DNA of 12,500 nt from Penaeus vannamei (taxonomy: Eukaryota > Arthropoda > Malacostraca > Decapoda > Penaeidae): positions 30,209,484 through 30,221,983 of the forward strand of contig NC_091550.1 of the NCBI RefSeq assembly GCF_042767895.1. The letters are read 5' to 3'. The stretch's first letter is position 1; every line of letters begins with the position of its first letter. The position numbers and the translations under genes were made by a program. Positions 1 through 10,069 of this stretch are shown in pieces. The notes under the pieces were generated by a model that worked only from the letters and a program-made list of their open reading frames with translations, ran no database searches and was not told the DNA's origin.

Positions 1-42
1 TGTACGGCAAGGCTTCTGTCAATCGCTGAGGGACAAAACGTA

Positions 43-60
43 CATAAATACATAAATAAG
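43..60 (-). promoter_or_regulatory. AU-rich 3' UTR stretch
   Basis: On the minus strand this reads CTTATTTATGTATTTATG, two ATTTA pentamers about 65 nt after the stop codon. AU-rich elements of this form can shorten mRNA half-life. Two pentamers in AT-rich DNA are weak evidence. Confidence 0.2.
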
Positions 61-120
61 CAAACCGTATACATGTTATAAAACAGTGTAACAACGAAAT
101 CTTTGGTAAAATCGGGCCAT

Positions 121-274
121 CTATTGACCCCCACGCTCGCTAGGAAGCCGTGGGTCCTCCTGCAGATCCTGACGGCAATGCGGGAAGGACTTCTCGCAAT
201 CCTCGCCCCGGCGGCCAGCGGCGACGGCCTTCAGGTGGTCCTCAGGGCCCGCCGCTCCCTCGGCCAGTGTGTTG
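121..274 (-). CDS. Terminal exon 5: CX6C motif and stop codon
   Basis: This exon has 154 nt. Its first base completes a Ser codon from exon 4, then come 50 codons and a TAG at 121-123. The acceptor CCCTCTGTGTCCGCAG ends at 275 and is strong. The key motif is GRRGEDCEKSFPHC, matching the G-x-D-C-x3-[Y/F]-x2-C pattern that closes DM4/DM12 domains (family knowledge); the usual final Pro is Arg here. The exact phase fit and the stop soon after the cysteine pair support this as the true C-terminus. Sequence 1-120 would be 3' UTR; no AATAAA is visible there, so the polyadenylation site is probably outside. Confidence 0.75.
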
Positions 275-506
275 CTGCGGACACAGAGGGACTTGGCTTA
301 GGAGGAAGGTGCTAGGAGGAGGAACAATAGATAGTGAACGAAAAGAGAGAAAATACATAGATAGATAGAGAGGTATTACCCTTACTGATAAATTAGGAAG
401 CAGGAAAACTCATTCCCCAGCCACCGTGCAACCTTTTAACCCTGCCCTCTTCCGGGCCAACTGGCCCACCCAACCAAAGCCCTGCGGAGGCGCTGCTGAT
501 CCTCAC

Positions 507-700
507 CTGAGGAACTGCAGGGCGAGGCGCGGGGCGAGGGAGAGCGACTGCTGCTGAGCGCTGATGCGGCAGAGGACGCGCTGGAGGCAGTGCGGGTGGG
601 CGTCGCCAGACAGCGCCCGCGTCGCCTCCAGGAGAGCCGGCACCGCCTCGGCGCTGGCGGCGGCCTGCAGGTCACGCCCGCCGCCCAGCAGGGATACGAC
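507..700 (-). CDS. Internal exon 4: helical segment with CX5C motif
   Basis: This exon has 194 nt, entering in phase 0 and leaving after two bases of a Ser codon. The acceptor is CTCAACTCCGCCAG|GTC at 701, with a weaker pyrimidine tract than the other acceptors. The donor is CTCAG|GTGAGG at 507/506. The protein is Ala/Leu-rich and probably helical, and carries CLQRVLC. In the DM4/DM12 family a CX5C pair of this kind starts the domain (family knowledge), usually followed by Glu, whereas here Arg follows. The CpG-rich composition fits the other exons and differs from the AT-rich DNA from about 720 to 926. Confidence 0.75.
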
Positions 701-829
701 CTGGCGGAGTTGAGTTACAGGTAATCTCTCTTTCAGCAGCGTTGTCAATATCACTGTGCTATCATCCTTATCATTAACGTTATCATATTCATTACCTAAT
801 GATTAATAAATCATCATTTTGGCCTGTTA

Positions 830-927
830 TCACCATTAGAATTTCAATAACAATAATAATGAGGATATTAATTTTGTTAATGATAATGATAATGATAAAA
901 ATGATGATATCGTTATTATCATTATCA
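830..927 (+). repeat. ATA/ATG-rich simple sequence with hairpin
   Basis: Low-complexity trinucleotide-like DNA containing TGATAATGATAA (887-898) and its exact reverse complement TTATCATTATCA (916-927). It leads directly into the purine tract. Nothing coding is visible. Confidence 0.7.
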
Positions 928-1014
928 GGGAGGGAGAGAGGGAGAGAGGGAGAGAGGGGGAGAGGTAGAGAGGTAGAGAGGGAGAGAGGGAGAGAGGGAG
1001 AGAGGGAGAGAGGG

Positions 1015-1046
<32 letters not shown>

Positions 1047-1085
1047 AGGGAGAGGGAGAGAGAGGGAGAGGGAGAGGGAGAGAGA

Positions 1086-1180
<95 letters not shown>
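927..1180 (+). repeat. GGGA/GA purine microsatellite
   Basis: A purine-only tract that begins as GGGAGAGA mixtures, passes a short GATA run near 1088-1100, and ends in a pure (GA)n block from about 1101 to 1180. It lies in the 564 nt intron between exons 3 and 4, where the transcript would carry a CU-rich stretch starting about 85 nt after the exon 3 donor. Long open frames here on both strands are artefacts. Confidence 0.95.
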
Positions 1181-1181
<1 letters not shown>

Positions 1182-1264
1182 ATGTGCTCATGGGTGTATG
1201 TGATGTGCCTTCAAATACCAATTCAGGGAGAAATTCCCGCACCCAGCTCCAGCGATGCCCTCAC

Positions 1265-1420
1265 CTTGGCCGCCATTCCACCTGCTCCCTCCTCGCCCTC
1301 GGCGTTGCGGCCGAGGAGGTCTCCGTACCAGGCGTTCATGCCGCGAGTAAAGCGCCGGGAGCGCGCGCTGCGCAGCGGGTCCTGCTCCTCCGGCCGCTCC
1401 CCGTCGCCGCCCGACGGACT
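1265..1420 (-). CDS. Internal exon 3 with RSRR cleavage-like site
   Basis: This exon has 156 nt, exactly 52 codons, phase 0/0. The acceptor is CCTTGGTGTTGCAG|AGT, ending at 1421, and the donor is AAG|GTGAGG at 1265/1264. The residues are hydrophilic and Gly/Glu-rich with an RSRR site. The segment after it, FTRGMNAWYGDLLGR, looks as though it could begin a processed fragment (inference). It is not recognised as a named neuropeptide. It lies between introns that carry the fold-back element and the GA microsatellite. Confidence 0.78.
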
Positions 1421-1798
1421 CTGCAACACCAAGGATATACTTATAGCCTCCTTGTGCAGCAAGAGCTCAATGAGCCTGAAGACCAAGGCAGCACCGCAGA
1501 GCATGGCCTTCGCCAAAGCAAAGTCAGGGACGAGACGTACGGGCGACAGCGTCGGACAGGAACCAAAAAGAATGAACGGAGCTAGCAAAGATTCAGTTAC
1601 TTAGAAGAGGGAATGTGTGCGTATATTTCATAAATAAAAATAACAAGCGTTAAGAAAACAAAGACGAGACTCGGTATAGCAAATATCAAATATATGAGAA
1701 AAAGCTCGGTGGAAAGGTGACATGAAATTGTTTGATTAAAGTTGTGGAAAGCCTATGCAAATCAAATAACCAGCCAAAGGCAGGTGTAAATGCCTTAG
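1421..1798. other. Intron sequence, no feature seen
   Basis: AT-rich intronic DNA between exon 3 and the fold-back element. An open frame continues from exon 3 to about 1588, but the strong acceptor at 1421 separates it from the exon. Nothing else can be supported. Confidence 0.5.
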
Positions 1799-2041
1799 TA
1801 CAGGAGCCAAGGGGCATTTTGGGGGTCGAGAGGGCCCCTAAATCACTCACTTGATTTTTGTAGGGGGGGCTCCTGGGACACCTTTTTCAGTGTTTTGTCT
1901 GAAAAGGGGAAACTAGAATAGCAATAACTTTTGAACTAAACAACATATAGTCATGTAGCTTACATATAGTAAGTAGCTTACTCATTTTGTAGCTTAGGAA
2001 GGAAGCTACAAGATGAATGTAAGCAGGACTACTCAAACCAA

Positions 2042-2063
2042 AGGTCAAGGTCACCAGAGGTCA
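2042..2063 (+). promoter_or_regulatory. Nuclear-receptor-like half-sites, left arm
   Basis: Three AGGTCA half-sites at 2042-2047, 2048-2053 and 2058-2063. The first pair is spaced 0 and also makes TCAAGGTCA, the monomer site of the ERR/NR5A type (known motif). The second pair is spaced 4 (DR4). The sites are inside a transposon arm, so binding or function is only a possibility. Confidence 0.35.
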
Positions 2064-2635
2064 AACAATGGTGAAATTTAACACGTCTCAAATATAGGGC
2101 CTTTTGACTTGGACATCATACATGAAATGGAGAATCTTTATGTATTCTTAAATATTTTGTGTATTAATACAGGGCATATAACAAGAAAGTTTTTTTTTTG
2201 TTTTGTTTTAACTAGTATGAACCTGTACTGAAATACATTCAAGTCTCCTGTTATTTGTGCTTCATGTCATAAAAATGCTTCAACGGGTCATTGCTTTCAG
2301 CTTCCATCACACGATCTTCGACTAAAATTATAAATTCTGGTCATGTTTTTATCTTGTCTGCTATTGGCAATGGTGCAAATGCCCATTTAATTCATAATAT
2401 ATTTGGCAGGGGTGTAGTTAATGGTGGGGCAGGAGGCACATGCCCCCCGGGAGTTACGAAAAATGTGTATTTCATGCAAGTATTGGCCAAAAAATTGTAA
2501 AATACTGTACTCTAAATGATCTATTACATCCCCATCACCAAAAAGAACTAGATATGCCTCTGTTTACAAGGTGACCGCAACACATTTCTGTTTAAAAAGG
2601 GTAGAGTAGGCTTAAACGCTAATGGGGCCATTATT

Positions 2636-2657
2636 TGACCTCTGGTGACCTTGACTT
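2636..2657 (-). promoter_or_regulatory. Nuclear-receptor-like half-sites, right arm
   Basis: Inverted counterpart of the left-arm cluster: TGACCT at 2636-2641 and 2646-2651 (DR4 on the minus strand) and a degenerate TGACTT at 2652-2657. The TCAAGGTCA motif and the 4 nt spacing are conserved. Confidence 0.35.
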
Positions 2658-2924
2658 TTGGTTTGAGTAGTCCTTCCCAAGCTACAAAATGAGTGGTTAT
2701 ACATGACTATATGTTGTTTAGTTCAAAAGTTATTGCTATTCCCCTACCCCCAATTTTATGCATCCGAGGGTGCTGACTTTCCAGACAAAGCACTGAATAG
2801 CTCCATTAGTGCATGTCCACCCTCGCTAAAAAAGGTGTCCCAGGAGACCCCCTACAAAAATCAAGTGAGTGATTTAGGGGCCCTCTCGACCCCAAAATAC
2901 CCCTTAGCTCCAGAATTACCTTAG

Positions 2925-3181
2925 AAATGCCCCGATCAAAAGCGGCAATAAAGAGGGCATTAAAAAGCCCGAAAGGAGGGAAAAGACCAGGGAAAGTAGC
3001 ATCACAGGAGACGACGGAGCCATCGTGGAAGCAAGGCGAGCCAAACTGTTCATCAACTGTCTTGAAAAATGTCCTAATAAGAGGGCGGCGACGCATGCGC
3101 GTGACTCCCCGAGCGAGGCCGGCCGCGCGGGCCACGAGCGCCGCGACGCCGCCGCGCGGAGCCCGCCCGCAGAGGACTCAC
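2925..3181. other. Intron start with CpG-rich segment
   Basis: On the minus strand this is the beginning of the intron after exon 2. About 3085-3180 is very GC- and CpG-rich. A plus-strand frame starting with ATG at 2927 stays open into the GGGA tract, but only because the tract has no stops. Another frame around 3001-3080 could be a decayed mobile-element relic; I cannot identify it. Confidence 0.4.
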
Positions 3182-3322
3182 CGGCAAGGATCGGCGAACC
3201 CGCATAGGACTCGGGTCTCGCAGGAAGTTCATGATGGAGGAAATCATCTTGAGGCGCGAGGTGAGGAAGCCGCCCACGGTCATGGCCGCCTCGTCACGTC
3301 CGTTGCGGTCGATTCGGTTCTG
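3182..3322 (-). CDS. Internal exon 2, next to the GGGA tract
   Basis: This exon has 141 nt, 47 codons, phase 0/0, and begins QNRIDRNGRDEAAM. The donor is CCG|GTGAGTCC at 3182/3181. I chose the acceptor TTCCTCCAG ending at 3323 because it continues the phase 0 of exon 1. An outer CAG ending at 3351 is also well formed, but joined to exon 1 it would run into a TGA within a few codons. It would be usable only after an unseen exon ending in phase 2. The encoded stretch has a short hydrophobic helix-like run (KMISSIMNFL) followed by an RVRR site of furin type and a Ser. The adjoining intron is the large GGGA/TCCC tract. Confidence 0.72.
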
Positions 3323-3355
3323 CTGGAGGAAATCAGAAGCCATGGTTTTGCTGCA

Positions 3356-4777
3356 AGGGAGGGAGGGAGGGAGGGAGGAGGCAAGGGAGGGAGGGAGGGA
3401 GGGAGGGAGGAGGCAAGGGAGGGAGGGAGGGAGGGAGGGAGGAGGCAAGGGAGGGAGGGAGGGAGGGAGGGAGGAGGCAAGGGAGGGAGGGAGGGAGGGA
3501 GGGAGGGAGGGAGGAGGCAAGGGAGGGAGGGAGGAGGCAAGGGAGGGAGGGAGGGAGGGAGGGAGGGAGGAGGCAAGGGAGGGAGGGAGGGAGGGAGGGA
3601 GGGAGGAGGCAAGGGAGGGAGGGAGGGAAGGAGGGAGGGAGGAGGCAAGGGAGAGTGGAGGCAGGGAGGGAGTGAGGGGAGGAGGAAGGGACGGGCAGGA
3701 GGGAAGGGAGGGAGGGAGGGAGGAGGCAAGGGAGGCAAGGGAGGGAGGGAGGGAGGGAGGGAGGGAGGGAGGAGGCAAGGGAGGGAGGGAGGGAGGAGGC
3801 AAGGGAGGGAGGGAGGGAGGAGGCAAGGGAGGGAGGGAGGGAGGGAGGGAGGAGGCAAGGGAGGGAGGGAGGGAGGGAGGAGGCAAGGGAGGGAGGGAGG
3901 GAGGGAGGGAGGAGGCAAGGGAGGGAGGGAGGGAGGGAGGGAGGAGGCAAGGGAGGGAGGGAGGGAGGGAGGAGGCAAGGGAGGGAGGGAGGGAGGGAGG
4001 GAGGGAGGAGGCAAGGGAGGGAGGGAGGGAAGGAGGGAGGGAGGAGGCAAGGGAGGGAGGGAGGGAGGGAGGGAGGAGGCAAGGGAGGGAGGAAGGAGGC
4101 AAGGGAGGGAGGGAGGGAGGGAGGCAGGAGGCAAGGGAGGGAGGAAGGAGGCAAGGGAGGGAGGGAGGGAGGGAGGGAGGGAGGAGGCAAGGGAGGGAGG
4201 GAGGGAGGAGGCAAGGGAGGGAGGGAGGGAGGAGGCAAGGGAGGGAGGGAGGGAGGAGGCAAGGGAGGGAGGAGGCAAGGGAGGGAGGGAGGGAGGGAGG
4301 GAAGGAGGGAGGAGGCAAGGGAGGGAGGGAGGGAGGGAGGGAGGGAAGGAGGGAGGAGGCAAGGGAGGGAGGGAGGGAGGGAGGAGGCAAGGGAGGGAGG
4401 GAGGGAGGAGGCAAGTGAGGGAGGGAGGGAGGGAGGAGGCAAGGGAGGGAGGGAGGAGGCAAGGGAGGGAGGGAGGGAGGGAGGAGGCAAGGGAGGGAGG
4501 GAGGAGGCAAGGGAGGGAGGGAGGGAGGGAGGAGGCAAGGGAGGGAGGGAGGAGGCAAGGGAGGGAGGGAGGGAGAGAGGAGGCAAGGGAGGGAGGGAGG
4601 GAGGGAGGGAGGGAGGGAGGAGGCAAGGGAGGGAGGAGACAAGGGAGGGAGGGAGGAGGCAAGGGAGGGAGGGAGGAGGCAAGGGAGGGAGGGAGGGAGG
4701 GAGGAGGCAAGGGAGGGAGGTAGGAGGCAAGGGAGGGAGGGAGGAAGTAGGGAGGGAAGGAGTGAGGAAGGGAGGGA
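3356..4777 (+). repeat. GGGA tetranucleotide tract with GGAGGCAA spacers
   Basis: About 1.4 kb of (GGGA)n blocks, mostly 3-8 units, separated dozens of times by GGAGGCAA. Minor variants are GGAAGGAGG and an irregular patch at 3650-3710. The tract begins a few bases from the outer exon 2 acceptor and 33 bases from the acceptor chosen here. The plus strand is full of runs able to form G-quadruplexes; the transcript of the minus-strand gene carries the CCCU complement. The 400-600 codon open frames on both strands result from the lack of stops in the unit. Confidence 0.97.
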
Positions 4778-5290
4778 GAGAACACATAGTTGGACCAATA
4801 CACATGTATTGTTTTATGCTTTGATGTTTTAGTGTCTTCTTTAATCATTTCAAAATAATAGTCACAACTGGAACATGCTCTCGACGTTAAATTATGAGAA
4901 ACAGACCTATTCCACAAAAGTCTAAAAAACTAAGCAATTGTCTTTTTTGTCCCTATGATGTGTATTGACGAGTATAAATCTAGATTTTTTTCAGAGAGCA
5001 ACGCTGTTATAAATGAACAGGACATGATATGAATTGACGTAAGTTATAATGGTAATTTACTTTCATTTCGAAAGTAATTAAATGCAAATAAGGCTTCACA
5101 CCAGGATACTTCCTTAACAAAATACTAATTGTTCTCAGTTCATTTAAGACATTTCGTCATGCGAGTTGTGACGTAAAAACTATAATTCAGACTCAATGCA
5201 GATGAATATATATAGGACAAAGGAATCGACGAATAATTCTAAAGATTGAGGGTATTTCACAACACCGAATTATGATATTGTGATATAATT
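4778..5290. other. AT-rich intron, no feature seen
   Basis: Unique AT-rich sequence within the large intron between exons 1 and 2. No exon, RNA gene or clear repeat could be supported. Confidence 0.5.
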
Positions 5291-5295
5291 TCCAG

Positions 5296-5541
5296 TTGTA
5301 TCTTTATACCGCAATCAAAACATGGGGTCGTGAGCCCATTCGCTGTCATGCAAATGGAGTTCATGATCTTCAACTCCATGAACCGACCATACTCTTGTGC
5401 GCTGCATTCCTATACACATCTGAAGGGAAGCTAAAGGTAAAAGAGGAAACTAGCCTTTGGTATAAGGACGTCCTTTACCAACAACTGAACAACGAAAACC
5501 TTTATCAACATATTAAGGAAACACATGCAAGGCCAAAATAA
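5296..5541 (+). CDS. Possible relic or exon, 81 codons, unrecognised
   Basis: An open frame of 81 codons ending in TAA at 5539-5541. It has a plausible coding look (ending in KETHARPK) and better base composition than its surroundings. There is no ATG start; the frame follows a TTTCCAG that could be an acceptor. It lies antisense inside the large intron. It may be a fragment of a mobile element or chance. I do not recognise the protein. Confidence 0.15.
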   Translation: MYLYTAIKTWGREPIRCHANGVHDLQLHEPTILLCAAFLYTSEGKLKVKEETSLWYKDVLYQQLNNENLYQHIKETHARPK

Positions 5542-6436
<895 letters not shown>

Positions 6437-6571
6437 AGGGAAAAAGAAAATCTAGTAAAGTCGCCATGCAAATGTTTCCAAATTGAATATATATAGTAGA
6501 CAAACGTTGATATGGATTCCCAGTTTCCAAGCAATGCGAGAAAATGAGTACAAATAATGACACTGACTCAC

Positions 6572-6913
6572 CTTCCTGACCAGTCCAAGCGCCTGCGGGA
6601 GTCGGATGAAAAAATCCTCGAAGAAGGAGAGGCGTCGCGCGCTCGGGTTTCGGTCGGACGCGACTTCCAAATGCTCGCCCTCCTCGGACTCCGGGGAGTC
6701 CGAGAGCTTCAGCTTGTCTTCCTCCAGGCTTTCCACGGATTCCAAGGGCGTCGACTGCTCTTCGTCCAGGGATTCCAGGGACTCCAAGGATTTCAGCTGC
6801 TCTTCGTCCAGGGACTCCAAGGACCCTAAGGGCTTCAGCTGCTCTCCTTCCATCGCGTCCTGGAGAGTGGTAAGCGATCGTCGACGGCGACCGTTGTTGT
6901 TCTGAAGGACATC
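6572..6913 (-). CDS. Internal exon 1: acidic repeat region of the proprotein
   Basis: This exon has 342 nt, exactly 114 codons, phase 0 at both ends. The acceptor is CTTTTTCAG|GAT just above 6913 and the donor is AAG|GTGAGT at 6572/6571. A tetra-Arg site at residues 9-12 is followed by four tandem acidic repeats (residues 24-78, consensus EQLKxLESLESLDE). A dibasic ARR site (92-94) then precedes a hydrophobic amphipathic stretch, FFEDFFIRLPQALGL. Upstream in-frame ATGs near 6931 and 6946 give no signal peptide, and the acceptor is strong, so I treat this as an internal exon whose start exon lies outside the window. GC content is much higher than in the flanking DNA. No known protein is recognised from this exon alone. 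Confidence 0.78.
6680..6844 (-). repeat. In-frame 42 bp coding tandem repeat
   Basis: Within exon 1, four head-to-tail units encode 14, 14, 14 and 13 residues: EQLKPLGSLESLDE, EQLKSLESLESLDE, EQSTPLESVESLEE and a degenerate DKLKLSDSPESEE. The reading frame is kept throughout, which supports the exon being translated. Confidence 0.8.
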
Positions 6914-7729
6914 CTGAAAAAGAGCTTTCATTGTAACTTCCATGAAATATCCAAAGGGGAAAACTCGCGCCAAACCGCACTGAGCCGAGTTGTGAGTTGA
7001 CGTGAATGAGCATTGAGAGGGATGAAAGACAATGCTTATTTTCAGTCAAGAAATATTTCCCAAAGGGAAAGGATGCCATTCCTAATGCCTCAGTGGAGAA
7101 TTTATCTGTGAGAAAATAAAACATTACACAGGAAAATGGAAAGTTATCACATTCCCAGTAAAAAAGTAGTTTGCTATGAATCGAAAAAATGGTGTTGATT
7201 ATATTCTGAAAGAGAAATTTCTCTAAAGAGAAATTTGAGATGAAAACCAAGAGGAGCTTAAAACCCCAAACATGGTAGAGCTGAAACAGTTTATTGTCAA
7301 AAATGTCTTGTTCAGAATGGCGCCCGGAATCCTACGAATAACATAATATTATGAATACCGTCAGGATTCTAAAATTCTTAGTGAAATAACAGACCTACTT
7401 CAATCACACACAGAACTTAAAACAATGAGCCGATTTTAACCTGGCCTCTTTCAGATCTGCTGATATGGGAGGAAAATTAGCCTCGTTTACAGACAACAAA
7501 TCTGTTCTAAAATCAAGCCATAAACAGGCGGAGAAAATGAATAAAGGGCCAAAGCACGCCCTTAACCAATCACTGTAAACGCAAAAAAACAAAAACAAAA
7601 AGAAAACAAATCGACAATAACAATAATAATAGTGTGAATTTGTACGACTGCAAAGGAGAGCCCAATGATGGCGTGGTCTGAACACATGAACCTTCTGACT
7701 AAAACGACTGATTTGAAGAGAATCGGCTG
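6914..7729. other. Upstream intron or flank, no gene seen
   Basis: AT-rich sequence 5' of exon 1 on the minus strand. It holds a 14 bp palindrome AGAGAAATTTCTCT (7211-7224) and a cruciform-like inverted repeat near 7327-7369. Open frames extending from exon 1 here cross its acceptor and are not supported as coding. Confidence 0.5.
7327..7369. repeat. Cruciform-like inverted repeat
   Basis: GAATCCTACG (7327-7336) pairs with CGT-C-AGGATTC (to 7369) with one bulged base, around the perfect palindrome CATAATATTATG (7342-7353). No function can be assigned. Confidence 0.4.
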
Positions 7730-8239
7730 CACACGAACTATAACAGGAGCCCCAACCCCAACCTCACGAGCTATAACAGGAGCCCCAACCCCAACCACAC
7801 GAGCTATAACAGGATCCCCAAACCCAACCACACGAGCTATAACAGGAGCCCCAAAACCAACCACACGAGCTATAACAGGAGCCCCAACCACACGAGCTAT
7901 AACAGGAGCCCCAACCACACGAGCTATAACAGGAGCCCCAACCACACGAGCTATAACAGGAGCCCCAACCACACGAGCTATAACAGGAGCCCCAACCACA
8001 CGAGTTATAATAGAAGCCCCAACCCCAACCACACGAGCTATAACAGGAGCTCCAACCCCAACCACACGAGCTATAACAGGAGCCCCAACCACATGAGCTA
8101 TAACAGGAGCCCCAACCCCAACCACACGAGCTATAATAGAGGCCCCAACCCCAACCACACGATCTATAATAGAAGCTCCAACCCCAACCACACGAGCTAT
8201 AACAGGAGCCCCAACCCCAACCACACGAGCTATAACAGG
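7730..8239 (+). repeat. Minisatellite array, left part
   Basis: About 16.5 tandem units around GAGCTATAACAGGAGCC. Two lengths alternate: 27 bp, and 33 bp with one extra CCCAAC. Point variants are mostly in the left and right thirds; the middle (about units 5-9) is homogeneous 27 bp. Both lengths are multiples of three, so several frames remain open on both strands without being genes. The array stops inside a unit at ACAGG, where the LTR element begins. Confidence 0.95.
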
Positions 8240-8532
8240 ATCTGAGGAACAAGGGTTTCCTTTCCGCGTCTCCACTGCTAGGGACCCGCGACCAGCGCTC
8301 GAAACCTACAGCTCAGTTGACCCAACACACTTGACCGGGGCCCACGGCCCTGACCACACCTCTCCTTAGGGGCGCTCCCCCACGCGCGCCCCGCTCGGCG
8401 CCCCTCTTGGGCTTCCTTGCCCACAATAACCCGCGCCACGCTACCTTCCAGCCATCTCCTATCAATAAACAGCTGAACCAGAATTGTGTCTCCATGAACC
8501 CACCAAATCAGGGCAACACAAAACCCCTGACA
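8240..8532 (+). repeat. 5' LTR
   Basis: 293 bp, with a GC-rich first two thirds (likely U3) and an AATAAA polyadenylation signal at 8464-8469. It reads the same as the 3' copy along its length; even a 60-codon antisense frame is unchanged. The end could be 8531 if the target duplication is 5 bp. Confidence 0.85.
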
Positions 8533-8534
8533 AC

Positions 8535-8552
8535 TGGTGGCAAGCGGCGGAT
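8535..8552 (+). other. Primer binding site, Leu-tRNA-like
   Basis: TGGTGGCAAGCGGCGGAT lies 2 bp after the 5' LTR. Many gypsy-type elements use TGGTGGCAGCGGTGGG, complementary to the 3' end of an animal tRNA-Leu (AAG); that match is recalled, not searched. Here there is one inserted A and one T-to-C difference. Confidence 0.55.
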
Positions 8553-8588
8553 GACACGAACAACAAGCCTCCGAAAAACTGTAAGTAC

Positions 8589-10069
8589 ACCATTGGCAAT
8601 TTCCTTTTCTTTCCCCTTTCTTCGCCTATGTGTGCATGCCGTTTTATACAAGTGCAGTGATTTTTTTCAAATATCTACTAAAGTGTTCGTGCACAGTGCA
8701 TTTTCTTCTTCTTTCTGTTATCTACCATGTTTTCTTTTTCTCGTCATGGTAGATCGTCGCTTTTTTAAGGGAATCAATCCCCATTTTTATCACTTGCGAG
8801 AGTGCATTTTCTTTCTCTGGCGTGTTTTTTCTAACTCTCATGCTAGCCTAGTTAGCATAAATCGTTAGCAATGCTTAAATCTTTCATTTATGTGGGTGAA
8901 CTAGGCCGTGCATTTTTCTTTAAATTAATCATACTAAGCCACGTGGCTAGAGTTACAAGCATTGCCATATATTTGGTATATTTTCTTATTCTTATTATCT
9001 TCCAGTGTATAAACCGACGCTATATCGACGTTAATTTGGCATATTACTAAGTGCATTTATTTAGGCTCGGTTTAAATATGCATTTGTGGGATATTTTGGA
9101 ATATTTAAATAATTTACTTAAATTATGCACAAACTTTTTCTCTTTCCCGACGCTTCCCACCTATACCCGTTCCTTACACTCCCGCTATTACTATCACTAC
9201 CATCCTAAACCCCCTCCCTCTCTCCTAACCCCCACCCGTTAATCCCCCCTTCCTTTCTACCTATTTTCAATATTTCTAGTCCGCTAGTGTTATTTTTTTT
9301 ACAGCGATAAAATTTTATATTTTTTCTTTTCGTATCTATATTTATACAAAAACAGTGTGCCTTGCTCATTTGTATGTTTATATGAATAACTTTAGTAGTA
9401 TTTTTTTATATATAAAGTGTTATATTCGTTTTATAGTGCGAATGACCTCACATGGTTGTTCAGGTGAAATCAAGTCAGGTCCTATAACATTGTGATTTTA
9501 TCATTATCCCGTTATCAACGTATTTACGACAGAGTGATGAATTTACTTCCGGTTTGCATGAATATATCGGGAACTATAATAATACTAGCATAATTCAACG
9601 AATTGTTTTTACATTATTATTATAGTATATTTGTGCATATTCCGAAGTATATTTCGATAATTATTCGCCTTCTTTATAGATATATTTTTTTCTTTAATTA
9701 TTCATGTTCATTTATCTGTAATTTGATTATTGTGTACTTGTTTTTCACAATATTATTTAGTCTCGTATATACTAGCTCTTGCTATTTTAACGTATATTTG
9801 GTTAATGACCTCACTTGACCTTACTCAGGTAAAATACCCCTCCCCACCATCTGACTTCGCACAACTTAAATTACATTCAAGCTATTTGTATGTATATCTT
9901 ATTAAGCTATCTCCGTGTTAGAGATTGATTATATTATACAGCTACTACGATTTCATATTGTTCTTGATTTTCGTTTATCTTAATCACGAACCTCACCTCA
10001 TCATTATTACATGGTCCTTGGTGACGACCCCCAGCTGGGTATGGACATGTAATTAGGTTAAGATAATTA
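8589..10069. other. T-rich interior of the element
   Basis: Long T-rich, low-GC stretch with no convincing gene. The open frames here are short and rich in Phe, Ile and Tyr, as expected by chance in such DNA. The phrase AATGACCTCAC recurs at about 9440 and 9803. Confidence 0.5.

Larger units (their letters stand above)
1799..2918. mobile_element. Fold-back (MITE-like) DNA element with long inverted arms
   Basis: The segments at about 1810-2072 and 2627-2910 are inverted copies of each other. A 19-base stretch from 1833, GAGAGGGCCCCTAAATCAC, recurs reverse-complemented near 2871-2889, as does GCAATAACTTTTGAAC. The arms differ by small indels; the right arm has about 50 extra bases. CCTTAG occurs just outside both ends (1793-1798 and 2919-2924) and may be a target duplication, though the outermost bases align poorly. 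The roughly 550 bp loop has no transposase frame and contains a short GGGGCA...TGCCCC hairpin near 2426-2449. It sits in the intron between exons 2 and 3 and forms most of it. The superfamily cannot be assigned. Confidence 0.75.

Noticed and set aside
836..1242. Ser/Leu-rich and Arg/Glu-rich frames
   Set aside because: Low-complexity translation of the GA/CT microsatellite.
1265..1420. Match of the exon 3 segment to a known crustacean neuropeptide
   Set aside because: No named peptide family fits; Met-Asn-Ala-Trp-Tyr and the RSRR site alone are not diagnostic.
2927..4917. Several open frames of 395-598 codons on both strands
   Set aside because: They run through the GGGA/GGAGGCAA tract, whose units contain no stop codons; the predicted products are monotonous Gly/Arg/Glu or Pro/Ser/Leu strings.
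8313..8495. 60-codon antisense frame repeated at 11680-11862
   Set aside because: It is duplicated only because it lies in both LTRs; there is no coding signal or family.
8243..8532. Canonical TG...CA LTR boundaries starting at 8243
   Set aside because: ATC before TG is shared by both LTRs, and the target duplication fits only if the LTR starts at 8240.
8407..8868. 153-codon plus-strand frame
   Set aside because: It begins at a TTG inside the LTR and runs across the strong splice donor into T-rich intron-like sequence.
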